A DNA stretch of 64,000 nt from JBCCFC01 sp965213595 (GTDB lineage: Bacteria > Chloroflexota > Anaerolineae > Caldilineales > Caldilineaceae), in assembly GCA_965213595.1 (NCBI GenBank), contig CBDBZO010000002.1, positions 558,001 to 622,000 on the forward strand, written 5' to 3'. The notes beneath the pieces were generated by a model. The model made no database searches. It was given only the letters and a program-made list of their open reading frames with translations, and was not told where the DNA came from. Shown in pieces: positions 34,019-42,343 of this stretch. The position numbers were made by a program, and so were the translations under genes. The stretch's first letter is position 1. Each line of letters starts with the position of its first letter.

Positions 34019-34825
34019 ATGACCCTCACCCTCGGCAGCGGCCCCTTCGCCCAGCCCGATCAGGCGAGCGACCGCTTCAATTTCCAGCTCGATTCCCCCG
34101 ACCACGTCCTCTTTTTCGAGGACGCGCTCAAGCGCGTGCGCGTTGTCTTCAACGGCGAGACCATCGCCGACAGCGAAAACGCGAAAATGCTCCACGAGAC
34201 GGGCCACCTGCCGCGCTACTATATCCCGCAGACCGACGTGCGCATGGATTTGCTGCACGCCACCGACCACCAGACGCACTGCCCCTACAAGGGCGACGCC
34301 GCGTACTGGTCGGTTGTGGTCGGCGACAAAACGGCGGAGAACGCGGCTTGGGGCTACCCCGAACCGGTCGACGGTGCGCCGCCGCTGGCGGATTACGTCG
34401 CCTTTTACTTCGACGCCATGGACGCCTGGTTCGAGGAGGACGAAGAGATCATCGGCCACCCGCGCGACCCGTACCACCGCGTGGACGTGCGCCCCAGCAC
34501 GCGGCGCGTTGTCGTGCGCGTCGGCGGCAAGACGGTCGCCGAGACGCAGCGCCCGATGCTGCTCTTTGAGACGGGCCTGCCCGTTCGCTACTACATTCCC
34601 CGCGATGATGTTGACAACAAACGGCTCGTCTCCAGCACCAAGCGCTCGATCTGCCCGTACAAGGGGCGCGCCCGCTACTGGTCCGTGCGCGCTGATGGCG
34701 GTGTGGTCGACGATTTGGCGTGGGGCTACGAAGAGCCGTTCGCCGAGGCGCTCAAGGTGGCGGGCTACGTCTGCTTTGCACAGGAGGGAGCGGACGTGGA
34801 GATGGACATTTCACCAATCGATTAA
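34019..34825 (+). CDS. Tandem DUF427 protein
   Basis: 268 residues from ATG 34019, preceded by AAAAGGAG. Two copies of one domain are visible: VRVVFNGETIADSENAKMLH...YYIPQTDVRMDLL...HCPYKGDAAYWSV and VVVRVGGKTVAETQRPMLLF...YYIPRDDVDNKRL...ICPYKGRARYWSV, each ending in AWGY-EP. This is DUF427, a small beta-rich domain of unknown biochemical role. Single-domain versions are common; the tandem form arose by duplication. Confidence 0.85.
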   Translation: MTLTLGSGPFAQPDQASDRFNFQLDSPDHVLFFEDALKRVRVVFNGETIADSENAKMLHETGHLPRYYIPQTDVRMDLLHATDHQTHCPYKGDAAYWSVVVGDKTAENAAWGYPEPVDGAPPLADYVAFYFDAMDAWFEEDEEIIGHPRDPYHRVDVRPSTRRVVVRVGGKTVAETQRPMLLFETGLPVRYYIPRDDVDNKRLVSSTKRSICPYKGRARYWSVRADGGVVDDLAWGYEEPFAEALKVAGYVCFAQEGADVEMDISPID

Positions 34826-34853
34826 AACAGGCTGGAGCCACTGAGAATGCCCC

Positions 34854-35558
34854 ATGCAAAAACACCTTCGACTAACCACGACGCTGGTAACCGTCACGCT
34901 GACGCTCCTGCTGACAAGCGCCTGCGTGCAGATTGTGACGCCCGAAGCGGCCACCCTTTCCGGCACACTTCCCCTCGCCGCCGCCACCATCCCGACGCTG
35001 CCTGCCGCCCCCGCCGAGCGCCAGACCGCTGAGCCGGGGCCGACGCCGGTGGTCGGCAACGTGCCGACGGCGGAAGCGCCGGGCAATTTGGCAACGGTCG
35101 ATTGGCCCGACAGCGAGGACGATATCCGTGCGCTGCTGGGTCGGCTGCCGAGCGAAATCGCCGGCTACGCACGCACGCCCCGGTACGATTTCACCACCTT
35201 CGAGCGCATCATCATCGGCTATGGCGAGGATACACGCGTCAACCCCGACGGCACGGCGCGGCTGCAAGTCCAGGCCATCGACGCCATCTCCGGCGACTTC
35301 TTCCCGCCCAACTGGCGCGCCCAGCACGTGGTGATGACGCTGGCCCAGGGTCGCGCGCTGGAGCAGGGGCAGGATGGCGATCTGTTCTGGGCCTACATCG
35401 AAACCGAAGTCATCCCCGCCGGCGCCGCGCAGAGCCTCACGCTGCGCTCGCTGACGTGGGGCGAGCAGGGCGGCGAGTGGGTCTTCTCGGCAAACGCCGA
35501 CACGCGTGTGGAAGTCGATGCATTGGTGGCGGCTTTGGTCGAGGCAGCGCGGGCGTAG
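34854..35558 (+). CDS. Hypothetical lipoprotein
   Basis: 234 residues. A lipoprotein signal peptide ends LLLTSAC, placing the lipidated Cys at residue 24. An Ala/Pro/Thr linker follows, then a folded C-terminal domain (ALLGRLPSEIAGYARTPRYD, then WRAQHVVMTLAQG and WAYIETEVIPAG). No known family is recognised. It begins 28 bp after the DUF427 gene. Confidence 0.7.
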   Translation: MQKHLRLTTTLVTVTLTLLLTSACVQIVTPEAATLSGTLPLAAATIPTLPAAPAERQTAEPGPTPVVGNVPTAEAPGNLATVDWPDSEDDIRALLGRLPSEIAGYARTPRYDFTTFERIIIGYGEDTRVNPDGTARLQVQAIDAISGDFFPPNWRAQHVVMTLAQGRALEQGQDGDLFWAYIETEVIPAGAAQSLTLRSLTWGEQGGEWVFSANADTRVEVDALVAALVEAARA

Positions 35559-35593
35559 ACTTTGGACAAGGCTTGCAATTCAAGAAGAACAAC

Positions 35594-35944
35594 ATGCTTC
35601 AAAAACTACCGCAGAGCAACGGAAAAGTCCTCGCTTACGCCATCCGCGGCAATATCAGCGAAGAGGACTTGCGGATGGTCGACAGCGAAATTCAAACCAC
35701 CGTTCAGCGGCACGGGCAGGTTCGGCTGCTGGTCAACTACGAGGACTTATCTGGCTTCGATCTCGATGCGCTGGACGAGGACCTACGTTTAGCACGTCAC
35801 CTGGGCAATATCGAGCGCTATGCCGTTGTCAGCGACAACCGCCTCTACGATTGGGTGACTTCGGGCTACGACGCGGTGTCGGACATTGACATGCGCCACT
35901 TCAAACCGGGTGATGAAGCGCTCGCCTGGGCGTGGCTCAAATAG
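35594..35944 (+). CDS. SpoIIAA/STAS-like protein (DUF3478 type)
   Basis: 116 residues from ATG 35594. VLAYAIRGNISEEDLRMVDS, RLLVNYEDLSGFDLDALDED and YAVVSDNRLYDWVTSGYDAV fit the SpoIIAA-like fold, distantly related to STAS anti-anti-sigma factors but without a clear phospho-Ser motif. Function is unknown. Its TAG stop is followed without gap by a MITE-like element. Confidence 0.7.
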   Translation: MLQKLPQSNGKVLAYAIRGNISEEDLRMVDSEIQTTVQRHGQVRLLVNYEDLSGFDLDALDEDLRLARHLGNIERYAVVSDNRLYDWVTSGYDAVSDIDMRHFKPGDEALAWAWLK

Positions 35945-36057
35945 TAGGTCACACATGCTCCGCTATGTGACGAGCTTGGCACAACCTCAACCGAGAGCGA
36001 ACACCAAGCGTGGTGGCGCAAACGACCAACGTCCCCTTGCGGAGCAAAGGTGATCTA
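35945..36057. repeat. MITE-like element, copy 1 (TAGGTCAC...GTGATCTA)
   Basis: Terminal inverted repeats TAGGTCAC and GTGATCTA bound 113 bp. The left end continues ATGCTCCGCTATGTGAC and the right end has TTGCGGAGCAAAGGTGA. In reverse orientation it matches the element at 44238-44340. It begins at the base after the STAS-like stop codon. Confidence 0.75.
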
Positions 36058-36073
36058 CGCGAAACTAATTTTT

Positions 36074-36170
36074 GGACACGGATAACATGAATGAACACGG
36101 ATTTTTGAAAGAATCACAAGGATGGTTTTGGCAAAAAATCTGTGTGTAGAGCCCGTGTGTATCCGTGTCC
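36074..36170. repeat. Inverted repeat, GGACACGGAT...ATCCGTGTCC
   Basis: Ends are GGACACGGAT and ATCCGTGTCC, with inner AACACGGATTTTT/AAAAAATCTGTGTG. It is clearly related to 45636-45735, with the shared ending AGCCCGTGT. It is sandwiched between the MITE-like element and the next gene. Confidence 0.85.
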
Positions 36171-36207
36171 CGCTCTTTCCTCAAGTTTGGCTAAAAGGAG
36201 AAACATC

Positions 36208-36450
36208 ATGGCAACCTGTGCAACCTGTGGCAATGACTACGACAAAACGATGACCGTCACGCTCTACAACGGAACCAGCCACCAGTTCGACAGCTTCGAG
36301 TGCGCGATCCACCTGCTCGCGCCGACGTGCAGCACCTGCGGCGTGCGCATCATTGGCCACGGCCTGGAGGCCAACGGCGTGATGTACTGCTGCGACCACT
36401 GCGCGCAGGCGGAGGGCGTCAGCGGCCTGGAAGATCGGGTTGGTGGTTAA
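36208..36450 (+). CDS. Small Cys-rich zinc-binding protein
   Basis: 80 residues from ATG 36208 with AAAGGAG upstream. Cys pairs are CATC (4-7 region), FECAIH, CSTCG and CCDHC near the end. The spacing suggests two zinc sites, in a TRASH/prokaryotic metallothionein-like arrangement. It may bind metal or act as a regulator. It is two bases upstream of an NTF2-like gene. Confidence 0.65.
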   Translation: MATCATCGNDYDKTMTVTLYNGTSHQFDSFECAIHLLAPTCSTCGVRIIGHGLEANGVMYCCDHCAQAEGVSGLEDRVGG

Positions 36451-36451
36451 C

Positions 36452-36964
36452 ATGAAACGAATCGCATCGGAAAGCCTGCGCCTCATCGGCCTGATCGCGC
36501 TGCTGCTCGGCCTCTACCGCTGGATCGCGCGCCAGATGGCCCGGCGCGCCTTCCGCCACTACAGCCGCGGCGACTACGAGCCGATCATCAGCAGTTTTGC
36601 CGACGACATGACCTTTCGCACGCCGGGCCGGGGCGCGCTCGGCGGCACGCGCCACTCGCGCGACGGCGTGATGCAGCTCTTCGACCGGCTCTACCGCCTC
36701 TTCCCCGACCACCGCTTCGAGGTGCACAACGTCTGGGTCAGCGGCCCGCCGTGGAACACGTGGATCGCCGCGCGCTGGACGCGCCACGCCACCACCCAAA
36801 GCGGCGAGCCCTTTCGCGACGACGGTATGAACGCCATCCGCCTGCGCTGGGGCCGCCCCGTGGCCGAGCAGGTGTATCCCGATTCACAGAAGATCGAAGA
36901 CGCGCTTGCTAGGATGGCTGAGCAGGGCGTCGCCGAGGCGGCAGCGCCGCCGATTGAGGGGTAA
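36452..36964 (+). CDS. NTF2/SnoaL-like domain protein with N-terminal TM helix
   Basis: 170 residues from ATG 36452. A hydrophobic helix (about 9-24, LIGLIALLLGLYRWI) is followed by an NTF2-like core: ARRAFRHYSRGDYEPIISSF, then GRGALGGTRHSRDGVMQLFD and LFPDHRFEVHNVWVSG. The cone-shaped fold hosts many unrelated reactions, so function is open. It starts one base after the zinc protein stop, so the genes are coupled. Confidence 0.7.
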   Translation: MKRIASESLRLIGLIALLLGLYRWIARQMARRAFRHYSRGDYEPIISSFADDMTFRTPGRGALGGTRHSRDGVMQLFDRLYRLFPDHRFEVHNVWVSGPPWNTWIAARWTRHATTQSGEPFRDDGMNAIRLRWGRPVAEQVYPDSQKIEDALARMAEQGVAEAAAPPIEG

Positions 36965-36986
36965 GACAAAAATAGGGAGATAGAGA

Positions 36987-37184
36987 ATGAGCAACCGCAA
37001 AACAAACAGAAATAGAGGCTTGACCCTCGGCGCAGCGATAGCGATTGGGATTGGCGTCGGCGCCGCGCTGGGGGTGGCAATGGACAACATCGCCATCGGG
37101 ATCGCCATTGGCGTTGCGATTGGTGCGGCAATTGGCGCGGCTCAGAGCGGGCGCAGCGGCGATTCGGACGCCGATTCAGAATAG
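36987..37184 (+). CDS. Glycine-zipper small membrane protein
   Basis: 65 residues with AGGGAGA upstream. A basic N-terminus precedes two Gly/Ala/Ile-rich hydrophobic stretches (AAIAIGIGVGAALGVAM and IAIGIAIGVAIGAAIGAA) with regular small-residue spacing. The C-terminus is Ser/Asp-rich. Such glycine-zipper hairpins insert in membranes; some are toxins or envelope components. Confidence 0.6.
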   Translation: MSNRKTNRNRGLTLGAAIAIGIGVGAALGVAMDNIAIGIAIGVAIGAAIGAAQSGRSGDSDADSE

Positions 37185-37197
37185 ACAGGAAAACGTC

Positions 37198-37269
37198 ATG
37201 GCAAGACTCAACAACAAGACAGTCATTACCACCGACGGCGGGGGCAGCATTGGGCAGATGGCGTCGTAG
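37198..37269 (+). pseudogene. Remnant of a short-chain dehydrogenase start
   Basis: A 23-codon frame reads MARLNNKTVITTDGGGSIGQ and stops. It looks like the first beta-alpha unit of an SDR (LxGKxxIITGGGxGIG), with the Rossmann glycines almost intact, and has an AGGAAAA site. Nothing homologous follows, so the gene was cut off, probably by a deletion. Confidence 0.6.
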
Positions 37270-37356
37270 CGAAAAGCACGAACCAGTTAAATTCTCAACC
37301 GGAATCCGTGGAACAAACAAGCAGTCATTTTCGTTTGTAGAATGGAGGGGAAATGA

Positions 37357-37367
37357 ACGGGTAACGT
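37357..37367 (+). promoter_or_regulatory. Shared upstream motif ACGGGTAACGT
   Basis: Eleven bases identical to 29941-29951; here 74 bp before the PA14 gene, and ten bases of it recur at 51119-51128. It could be a regulator or sigma-factor site; no proof. Confidence 0.4.
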
Positions 37368-37440
37368 GTAGATGTTAAATCTCGTTCCCCTTATCATTCA
37401 AGTAAGTTGGTCTATTCGCTGTTCAAGGGAGAACAATTTT

Positions 37441-39567
37441 ATGAAACCATTCGCAAACCGACTGCTCGTCGGGCTGCTCACTACCGGTCTGCTGCTGGCC
37501 GCGCTGGTGATGCCGCTGCTGGTGACCCAGCCCGTCCAGGCCCAATCCTCGGCCTGGACGGCGACCTACTGGAACAACCGCGATCTCTCCGGCAACCCCG
37601 TGCTCCAGCGCACCGAGCTGACCGTCACCCAGGATTGGGGAACCGGCTCGCCGGATGAGGTTGTCAATCGCGACAATTTCTCCGCGCGCTGGGAGCGCAC
37701 CGTTGACGTGGCGGCGGGAACCTACCGCTTCACCATTACCGCGGATGACGGCGTGCGCCTCTACGTGGACGGCGTCAACGTGATCGATGATTTTAGCGAG
37801 GGCGGCGCGGGCGCGCTCAGCGCCGATGTCTTCCTCTCGCAGGGGCAGCACACCATTCGCGTCGACTATTTTGAGGCGTTGGGGCTGGCCTCCATCGACT
37901 ACAGCCGCACACTGCTCTTTGCCGATGCCCCCGCCGCCACGGCCACGCCCGTGCGCGTGGACAATTCGCCCGGCGTCGACTTTTGGCGCGGCGAGTACTT
38001 CAACAATCGCAACCTGGCCGGGAACCCCGCGCTGATCCGCGATGACAACAACATCGACTTCACCTTTGGCCTTGGCTCGCCCGATCCCGTGATCGATTCG
38101 GACAACTTCTCCGCCCGCTGGACGCGCACGCTCAACCTCGCGCCGGGCCGCTACCGCTTTGCGATGACGGTCGACGACGGCGGTCGGCTTTACGTGAACG
38201 ACCGGCTCGTGCTGGACGAATTTCGCGATCAACCGCGCACGACCTTCACCACCGAGGTGGACATCCCCGGTGGGTCGACGACCGTGCGCATGGAGTACTA
38301 CGAAGCCACGGCGGGCGCAACGGCGCGGCTCTCCTACGCCAACATCACAAGCGCCCCGGCCCCCACCCCCACAACGCCACCCGTCTCGCAGAGCGGCTCG
38401 TGGCGCGGCGCGTATTACAACAACGTCGACTTTGCGGGCAACCCCGCCCTCGTGCGCGACGATGCCAACATCAACTTCGATTGGGGCTTTGGCTCGCCCG
38501 ACCCCGCGGTCAACAACGACCGCTTCTCCGCGCGCTGGAGCCGCACCTTTGATTTGCCCGCCGACCGCTACGTCATCACCGCGGTGATGGACGACGGCGT
38601 GCGCGTGCGCGCCAACGGCAACACGCTGATCGACCGCTTCTCGGTGAGCGCTGCGCAGTCCAACAGCGCCATCTTGGAGTGGGGCGGTGGTTCGGTCAAC
38701 TTCGAGGTGGATTACTTCGAGAACTTTGGCCGCGCCTCGGCCAGCTTCGAGATCGCGCCCACCTCGCCCGGCCCCGGCCCCGGCCAGCCCGCGCCCACGG
38801 CGACGCCCGCCCCCGATGACGATGACGACGACGCGCGCTATCAGGCCGTGATGACCGAGGCCTTCTTCCTCAACGTGCGCCGCGGCCCCAGCATCCGCTT
38901 CGACGTGGTGGACGTAATCGGGCGCGGCGTGGAGGTGGAGGTGATCGGTCGCAACGCCAGCAGCACCTGGATCGAGATCGTGCTGCCAGATGGCCGCACC
39001 GGCTGGGCCAACCAGCGCTTCTTCGACCGCGACTTCTTCCTGCGCGAACTGCCGGTGACGTACGGCTCGACCAGCGCAGCGCAAGCCGACACGTACAGCG
39101 GCATTAGCGCCGTCGATACCGCTATCCAAACAATCCTGAGCGGCGATGCGCGGGCCGTGCAGCAGCTCGTGCGCTTCTCGGACATCGCGTGCACCACGCG
39201 CAGCGGGTTGGGTGGCCCACCTTCATGTGAAGACGGCCAGGCCGATGGAACAGTCGTTTCGGTGTTGCCAATTATGGTGCAGAACGGTACTTACTTGCCG
39301 GAAGAGGACATTGGCGACTTTGACCTAAACGCCGATAACCTCTACGCCGTCTACCGTGTGCCAGATGATGCCGTACGCAGTGACTACATGCCACCGGGCG
39401 AGCACGGCCTGCTCTTCCTTAACGGTGACGACTTTCCCGCTACCTTCACGGTTTTTGTAACGGACGGTGCAATTGTGCGTGTGTCCTACAACATGGACAA
39501 CGATCCGGCGCAAACGTTAACGCGCGTGGACGGCGAGATCATCTATCGCTCCCCCGCCGCTGCTTAA
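37441..39567 (+). CDS. Secreted protein with three PA14-like domains and SH3b
   Basis: 708 residues from ATG 37441 with AAGGGAG upstream. Signal peptide about 1-35 (ends QPVQAQ). Three PA14-like beta-barrel units begin WTATYWNNRDLSGNPVLQR, WRGEYFNNRNLAGNPALIR and WRGAYYNNVDFAGNPALVR, each with a DNFSARW/DRFSARW and DDG motif. A Pro-rich and Asp-rich linker leads to an SH3b domain (FFLNVRRGPSIRFDVVDVIG, ending GRTGWANQRFF). The last 180 residues are unrecognised. PA14 modules bind carbohydrate and SH3b binds peptide or cell wall, so this is probably a surface adhesin or glycan-binding protein. Confidence 0.85.
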   Translation: MKPFANRLLVGLLTTGLLLAALVMPLLVTQPVQAQSSAWTATYWNNRDLSGNPVLQRTELTVTQDWGTGSPDEVVNRDNFSARWERTVDVAAGTYRFTITADDGVRLYVDGVNVIDDFSEGGAGALSADVFLSQGQHTIRVDYFEALGLASIDYSRTLLFADAPAATATPVRVDNSPGVDFWRGEYFNNRNLAGNPALIRDDNNIDFTFGLGSPDPVIDSDNFSARWTRTLNLAPGRYRFAMTVDDGGRLYVNDRLVLDEFRDQPRTTFTTEVDIPGGSTTVRMEYYEATAGATARLSYANITSAPAPTPTTPPVSQSGSWRGAYYNNVDFAGNPALVRDDANINFDWGFGSPDPAVNNDRFSARWSRTFDLPADRYVITAVMDDGVRVRANGNTLIDRFSVSAAQSNSAILEWGGGSVNFEVDYFENFGRASASFEIAPTSPGPGPGQPAPTATPAPDDDDDDARYQAVMTEAFFLNVRRGPSIRFDVVDVIGRGVEVEVIGRNASSTWIEIVLPDGRTGWANQRFFDRDFFLRELPVTYGSTSAAQADTYSGISAVDTAIQTILSGDARAVQQLVRFSDIACTTRSGLGGPPSCEDGQADGTVVSVLPIMVQNGTYLPEEDIGDFDLNADNLYAVYRVPDDAVRSDYMPPGEHGLLFLNGDDFPATFTVFVTDGAIVRVSYNMDNDPAQTLTRVDGEIIYRSPAAA

Positions 39568-39706
39568 TTTGCATCAGTTCCGGCACCACCAAGCCGATCA
39601 AGTGTAATGCACGGCGTTGACCAGGTTGACAGACAAGCCATCGCCCACGCCGTGCGTCGCACTCGCCGACAACTCTTCTTTTGATTGTCCAACTAGAACC
39701 AACTTT

Positions 39707-41161
39707 ATGCCTTCATCGAACTCCCTCATCAAACTCACCCTGACCCTGGCGCTTGCCGCGCTGGTGACTTTTCTGCTCAACGCATCCACAACCCTGGCCC
39801 AGGACGATGCGCCCGTCGACAATCCCGACGCGCCCACCCGCGCCGCCGCGCTCTCCCCCGCGCCCGATCGCCAGCCCACCGTGCTCAGTCGCCAAAGCGA
39901 GCCGGACGGCACGCTCCAGACTGTCGTCGAGCTGCCGGCGATTGCGGACACCTACATCGCTTCGGGCGAGCCCAATCGACCGCTGGGCGCAAACAGCGCC
40001 TTGCTCTACCTCGGCTACAGCGACGATGGTTCGGCCAACTACGGCGCCGAGCGCATCCTGTTGCGCTTCAACGTCGACGCCATTCCCGATTCGGCGGACA
40101 TTAACGATGCGCGTATCCGCCTCTACCTGGTCAACTCGGTTCCCGAAGAGGATGAGGGCATGCGCACTATCGTGCGCCGCATCAATTCGGAGTGGGATGA
40201 GAACCTGGTGACGTGGAACACGGAGCCCCAGTGGGCCGCCGTGCGCGACGATACCTTTGTCGGCAACGAGACGGGCTTTTACGAATGGGAGATCACCGAT
40301 CTGGTGGAGAGCTGGGTCGAGGGCGAATTCCCTAACTATGGCGTCGAGCTAATTGGCGACGAGCGCGTCGACCCGGCGCGCGAGCGCTACTTCCGCTCGC
40401 GCAACAACGCCCAGTTCTTTCCGCGCCTCGTCGTCGACTACGATGAGTTCGAGGACGAGCGCGCGCCGCAGATCGTGGTGGAGCCGCTGGGTGCGTACAG
40501 CGACCGCGATTTCGAGGTCGAGTGGGAGGGCGACGACGTTGGTTCGGCGGGCATTGATTATTACGACGTGCAGTATCGCCTCTCGCCCTCGGCGGATGAT
40601 GACGATGACGAGGACTGGGTCGACTGGCGCTTTGGCATCGAGGAGACGTCCGAAGTCTTTGTGGCTAACCGCGACGGGCGCTACGAGTTCCGCGCGCGCG
40701 GCGTGGATAACGCGGGCAACGTCGAGCCCTTTGGCGACTTTGAGGCCGCCACCATTGTCGACACCCGCGCGCCCGTCGCCGTGGTGACGGGACCGAACGG
40801 CATCATTCGCGATGTGAGCGACGATGACGACGACACCTTCACCGTCACCTGGGACGGATTCGACAGCGACGGGCGCGATGATAACGAACGCGCCGAAGGC
40901 TCCGGCATTGATTACTACGACGTACAGTACCGCATCGACGGCGGCGACTGGATTCTGTGGCAAAGCGAGACCGAAGCCACCAGCGCCCCCTTCCTCCCGC
41001 GCGAGGACGACGCGGTTTACTACTTTGAGGCGCGCGCCGTGGATCGCGCTGGTCTGGCCGAGCCCTTTCGCAACGTGCCGGAAGCGAGCGTCGCCGTGGA
41101 TCGCCAAGCGCCCTTCATCGAGCCACAGCTGCTGCTGCCGATCGTGACCTTTGGCGGGTAG
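39707..41161 (+). CDS. Secreted DNRLRE-domain protein with two Ig/FN3-like repeats
   Basis: 484 residues from ATG 39707. Signal peptide about 1-30. The DNRLRE (CBM96-like) domain has ADTYIASGEPNRPLGANSAL, RILLRFNVDAIPDSADINDA and NEWDENLVTWN-like DENLVTWNTEPQW. Two similar beta domains follow, each with SGIDYYDVQYR or AGIDYYDVQYR, then YEFRARGVDNAGNVEPF and YFEARAVDRAGLAEPF. The C-terminus ends LLPIVTFGG, possibly a sorting signal. It is probably surface-exposed and glycan-binding. Asp runs (DDDDDED) lie in the loops. Confidence 0.82.
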   Translation: MPSSNSLIKLTLTLALAALVTFLLNASTTLAQDDAPVDNPDAPTRAAALSPAPDRQPTVLSRQSEPDGTLQTVVELPAIADTYIASGEPNRPLGANSALLYLGYSDDGSANYGAERILLRFNVDAIPDSADINDARIRLYLVNSVPEEDEGMRTIVRRINSEWDENLVTWNTEPQWAAVRDDTFVGNETGFYEWEITDLVESWVEGEFPNYGVELIGDERVDPARERYFRSRNNAQFFPRLVVDYDEFEDERAPQIVVEPLGAYSDRDFEVEWEGDDVGSAGIDYYDVQYRLSPSADDDDDEDWVDWRFGIEETSEVFVANRDGRYEFRARGVDNAGNVEPFGDFEAATIVDTRAPVAVVTGPNGIIRDVSDDDDDTFTVTWDGFDSDGRDDNERAEGSGIDYYDVQYRIDGGDWILWQSETEATSAPFLPREDDAVYYFEARAVDRAGLAEPFRNVPEASVAVDRQAPFIEPQLLLPIVTFGG

Positions 41162-41193
41162 CACAGCGATTTATCAGAAGCCCAAGCGAGATA

Positions 41194-41274
41194 GAACGCG
41201 GATGGGGCGGATTAGGCGGATTTAAGCGGATTTTTTGTCCGCATTTATCCGCTCAATCCGCCCCGTCTGCGTTC
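41194..41274. repeat. Inverted repeat, GAACGCGGATGGGGCGG type
   Basis: Left GAACGCGGATGGGGCGGATT pairs imperfectly with right AATCCGCCCCGTCTGCGTTC around AAGCGGATTTTTTGTCCGC. The T-run inside the loop stem could stop transcription of the DNRLRE gene. Confidence 0.85.
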
Positions 41275-41306
41275 CACTCTTCCGCCCCGTTGCCCCACCA
41301 GAATTT

Positions 41307-41336
41307 TTGACGAACACTCTACATAACTGATACAAT
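41307..41336 (+). promoter_or_regulatory. Promoter of the phosphoesterase gene, probably leaderless
   Basis: TTGACG (41307-41312) and TACAAT (41331-41336) are 18 bases apart. ATG is only nine bases after the -10 box, so transcription would begin at or next to the start codon. Confidence 0.55.
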
Positions 41337-41345
41337 TGTCCAGTT

Positions 41346-42017
41346 ATGCGTGTGTTGGTCATCAGCGACGAAGTCGAAGCGAGCTTATACAACGGGGCGA
41401 TCCGCGAGCGAGTGGGTGAGATTGATCTCATCCTCAGCTGCGGCGATCTCCCTTTTTACTATATTGAGTTCATCGTCAGCATGTTGAACAAGCCCTGCTA
41501 CTACGTCTTTGGCAACCACGGTCGCGAGATTGAGTACCAGGACAAGGGTGGCCAGTGGCTGGAGGCGACGGAACCGCAGGGCGCAATCAATCTACACTGT
41601 CGCACCGCCAAGGAAGGGCCGCTGCTGCTGGCGGGGCTGGAGGGATCAATCCGCTACAACAATTCGTCCGACCACCAGTTTACGAACTTTCAGATGTGGC
41701 TCAACGTGCTCTGGCTCGCGCCCAAGCTGCTGCGCAATCGGCTGCGCTACGGCCGCTACCTGGACGTGCTGGTCACGCATTCGCCGCCGCGCGGCATCCA
41801 TGACCAAGAGGACAACGCGCACCGCGGCTTCACCAGCTTCTTGGCCTTTATGCGCTGGTTCAAGCCCAAGTATCTGCTCCACGGCCACGTGCATTTGTAT
41901 CGGCGCGGCAAAATGCCGTGTACGCGCTATCACGAGACGGAGATTATCAATATCTATCCGTTTCAGATTTTGGAGATCGGGGTGGATGGTAAAGATAAAA
42001 GGAAAAAGTCTGCATGA
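41346..42017 (+). CDS. Calcineurin-like metallophosphoesterase
   Basis: 223 residues. Metal motifs visible: SCGDLP (GD), VFGNHGRE (GNH), VTHSPPRGI and LLHGHVHLY (GHxH). Motif I, usually DxH, reads ISDEVEAS, so the usual His is missing and metal site 1 may be altered. The mRNA appears leaderless. The stop overlaps the MNT gene start by four bases (ATGA), linking the enzyme to the toxin-antitoxin remnant. Confidence 0.82.
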   Translation: MRVLVISDEVEASLYNGAIRERVGEIDLILSCGDLPFYYIEFIVSMLNKPCYYVFGNHGREIEYQDKGGQWLEATEPQGAINLHCRTAKEGPLLLAGLEGSIRYNNSSDHQFTNFQMWLNVLWLAPKLLRNRLRYGRYLDVLVTHSPPRGIHDQEDNAHRGFTSFLAFMRWFKPKYLLHGHVHLYRRGKMPCTRYHETEIINIYPFQILEIGVDGKDKRKKSA

Positions 42018-42343
42018 GCAGCGTCACCGCGCCAATCAACCCGCCGAGGATTGCCGATCTACCGGTTGATTTCAGGAAAGAGCTGGATCAAGTTGTTCAC
42101 ATTTTAGGCAACTACAACGCGCGACGGGTTATTTTATACGGCTCCGTTGCACGCGGAGACTTTCGAGACGATTCTAATTTGGATATCTGTGTCGAGGGCC
42201 TGGATAGCACCCTTTTTTTTAGAGCGCTTGGAGAGTGCCTAATTGCCATAGAACGACCGGTTAGCTTGGTTGATTTTGCCAATACGTATGGCTACTTCCG
42301 ACAGCGCATCGTGGATGAAGGCAAAGTTATTTATGAGCAATAG
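42014..42343 (+). CDS. MNT-type nucleotidyltransferase-fold antitoxin
   Basis: 109 residues. YGSVARGDFRDDSNLD is the GS-x-ARG...D-x-D motif of minimal nucleotidyltransferases (residues 42-57), except that the first Asp of SDxD is Asn (Asn 55). MNT proteins pair with HEPN toxins and neutralise them by AMP addition or binding. The following gene is an HEPN remnant, so this is the antitoxin side. The Asn change suggests reduced AMP transfer. Confidence 0.8.
   Translation: MSSVTAPINPPRIADLPVDFRKELDQVVHILGNYNARRVILYGSVARGDFRDDSNLDICVEGLDSTLFFRALGECLIAIERPVSLVDFANTYGYFRQRIVDEGKVIYEQ

Noticed and set aside
37423..39129. Long minus-strand open frame opposite the PA14 gene
   Set aside because: It mirrors the triple PA14 repeats in reverse and has no independent support.
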